Shown here: piece after piece, positions 63,713 to 64,000 of the stretch | Layout: every line of letters begins with the position of its first letter | Position numbering within the stretch: position 1 is the first letter of the stretch | Program-made: the position numbers and the translations under genes | The notes under the pieces: model-generated | Told to the model about the DNA's origin: nothing | The model's database searches: none | Seen by the model: the letters and a program-made list of their open reading frames with translations, nothing else | Assembly (NCBI GenBank): GCA_014649155.1 | Contig: BMSM01000004.1 | Location: 1-64,000 of the forward strand | DNA length: 64,000 nt | Direction: 5' to 3' | Source: Streptomyces griseoviridis | Lineage (GTDB): Bacteria; Actinomycetota; Actinomycetes; Streptomycetales; Streptomycetaceae

Positions 63713-64000
63713 GAGTACTCCTCTCGCACCCCCGGGCAGCAGGGGTTGCCGGACAGTAAAGGGAGATCACGATGTCGGACACGCTGCGTGCACATCCCGC
63801 GACCTCCCGTTGAATACCGTAAGCACCCCGGCGGGGCGGCACCAGGAGAATGCCCGGATGCGCGGTTCGGCGTGGGCACACAATCGGCCAGTGCGCACAC
63901 CGGCGCTTATGGGACAGGTGGGACGACTCGCGCCGGTCGCGCGCGGTGCCGTCGCGGGGTGCGAATCGCGCCGGGGCGGGCGCGTCGAGTAGCGTTGCCG
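63713..64000. other. Terminal 288 bases, upstream region of the next gene
   Basis: No complete gene is seen. A TAGCGT box at 63991-63996 could be the -10 of a leaderless gene starting just beyond the window; by synteny that gene would be the NucS-type endonuclease, but its coding sequence is not visible. Confidence 0.3.

Overview
The window is a chromosomal stretch from a Streptomyces. Base composition is very GC-rich, third codon positions are almost all G or C, GTG starts and 4-base ATGA/GTGA overlaps are common, and several genes are actinomycete markers (Scy, FilP, AbsC, IcmA, an SCO5389-type protein, two AIM24/DUF3817 neighbourhoods). The gene order from glgE through scy-filP follows, from memory, the S. 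coelicolor SCO5443-SCO5389 region read backwards. There are no rRNA, tRNA or CRISPR features and no intact transposon.

Layout. 1-6.2 kb: glycogen/trehalose operon (glgE end, treS, mak, glgB). 6.3-10.5 kb: an amidinotransferase-fold enzyme whose last codons match an insertion-sequence tail, a HelD-type helicase, and a MerR regulator-thioredoxin pair with a textbook 19-bp-spacer promoter. 10.6-14.7 kb: DctA-like dicarboxylate carrier divergent from a CitA/DcuS-type two-component system, followed by a 30-bp tandem repeat. 15.3-19.1 kb: a large exported ALF-repeat, alanine-rich coiled-coil protein with a toxin-like C-terminus, plus a small partner gene. 19.2-22.3 kb: a sugar ABC importer without its own ATPase. 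22.4-29.3 kb: a regulator, then pfkA, pta, ackA and pyk (lower glycolysis and acetate overflow), with an 88-bp MITE-like element between the regulator and pfkA. 29.4-32.0 kb: a DUF6230-DUF6114-secreted protein operon. 32.6-37.2 kb: thioredoxin-fold/TPR co-chaperone, TetR regulator, isobutyryl-CoA mutase large subunit, DUF3817 and MarR genes. 37.4-42.2 kb: a cslA-glxA-GH6 locus for a beta-glucan at the hyphal tip. 42.7-46.1 kb: thiamine-binding-fold protein, second DUF3817, three AIM24 genes and absC. 46.2-49.2 kb: insertion-sequence debris, an OmpR two-component system and a divergent PepSY protein. 49.3-52.1 kb: meaB, acetyl-CoA acetyltransferase and methylmalonyl-CoA epimerase. 52.3-57.5 kb: the polarity and cytoskeletal genes scy and filP. 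57.6-64 kb: two paralogous ABC ATPase-permease pairs, a small zinc-finger protein, a luciferase-like oxidoreductase and an SCO5389-family protein.

Two themes run through the window. One is carbon storage and central carbon flow: glycogen/trehalose, pfk-pta-ack-pyk, IcmA-MeaB-epimerase for C4/C3 acyl-CoA, and dicarboxylate uptake. The other is apical growth and the cell surface: Scy, FilP, CslA/GlxA/GH6, and the exported coiled-coil protein. The least understood systems are the ALF-repeat protein with its small downstream gene, the DUF6230/DUF6114 operon, and the triple AIM24 cluster. Mobile-element scars sit at three convergent gene ends, where they supply or overlap stop codons.
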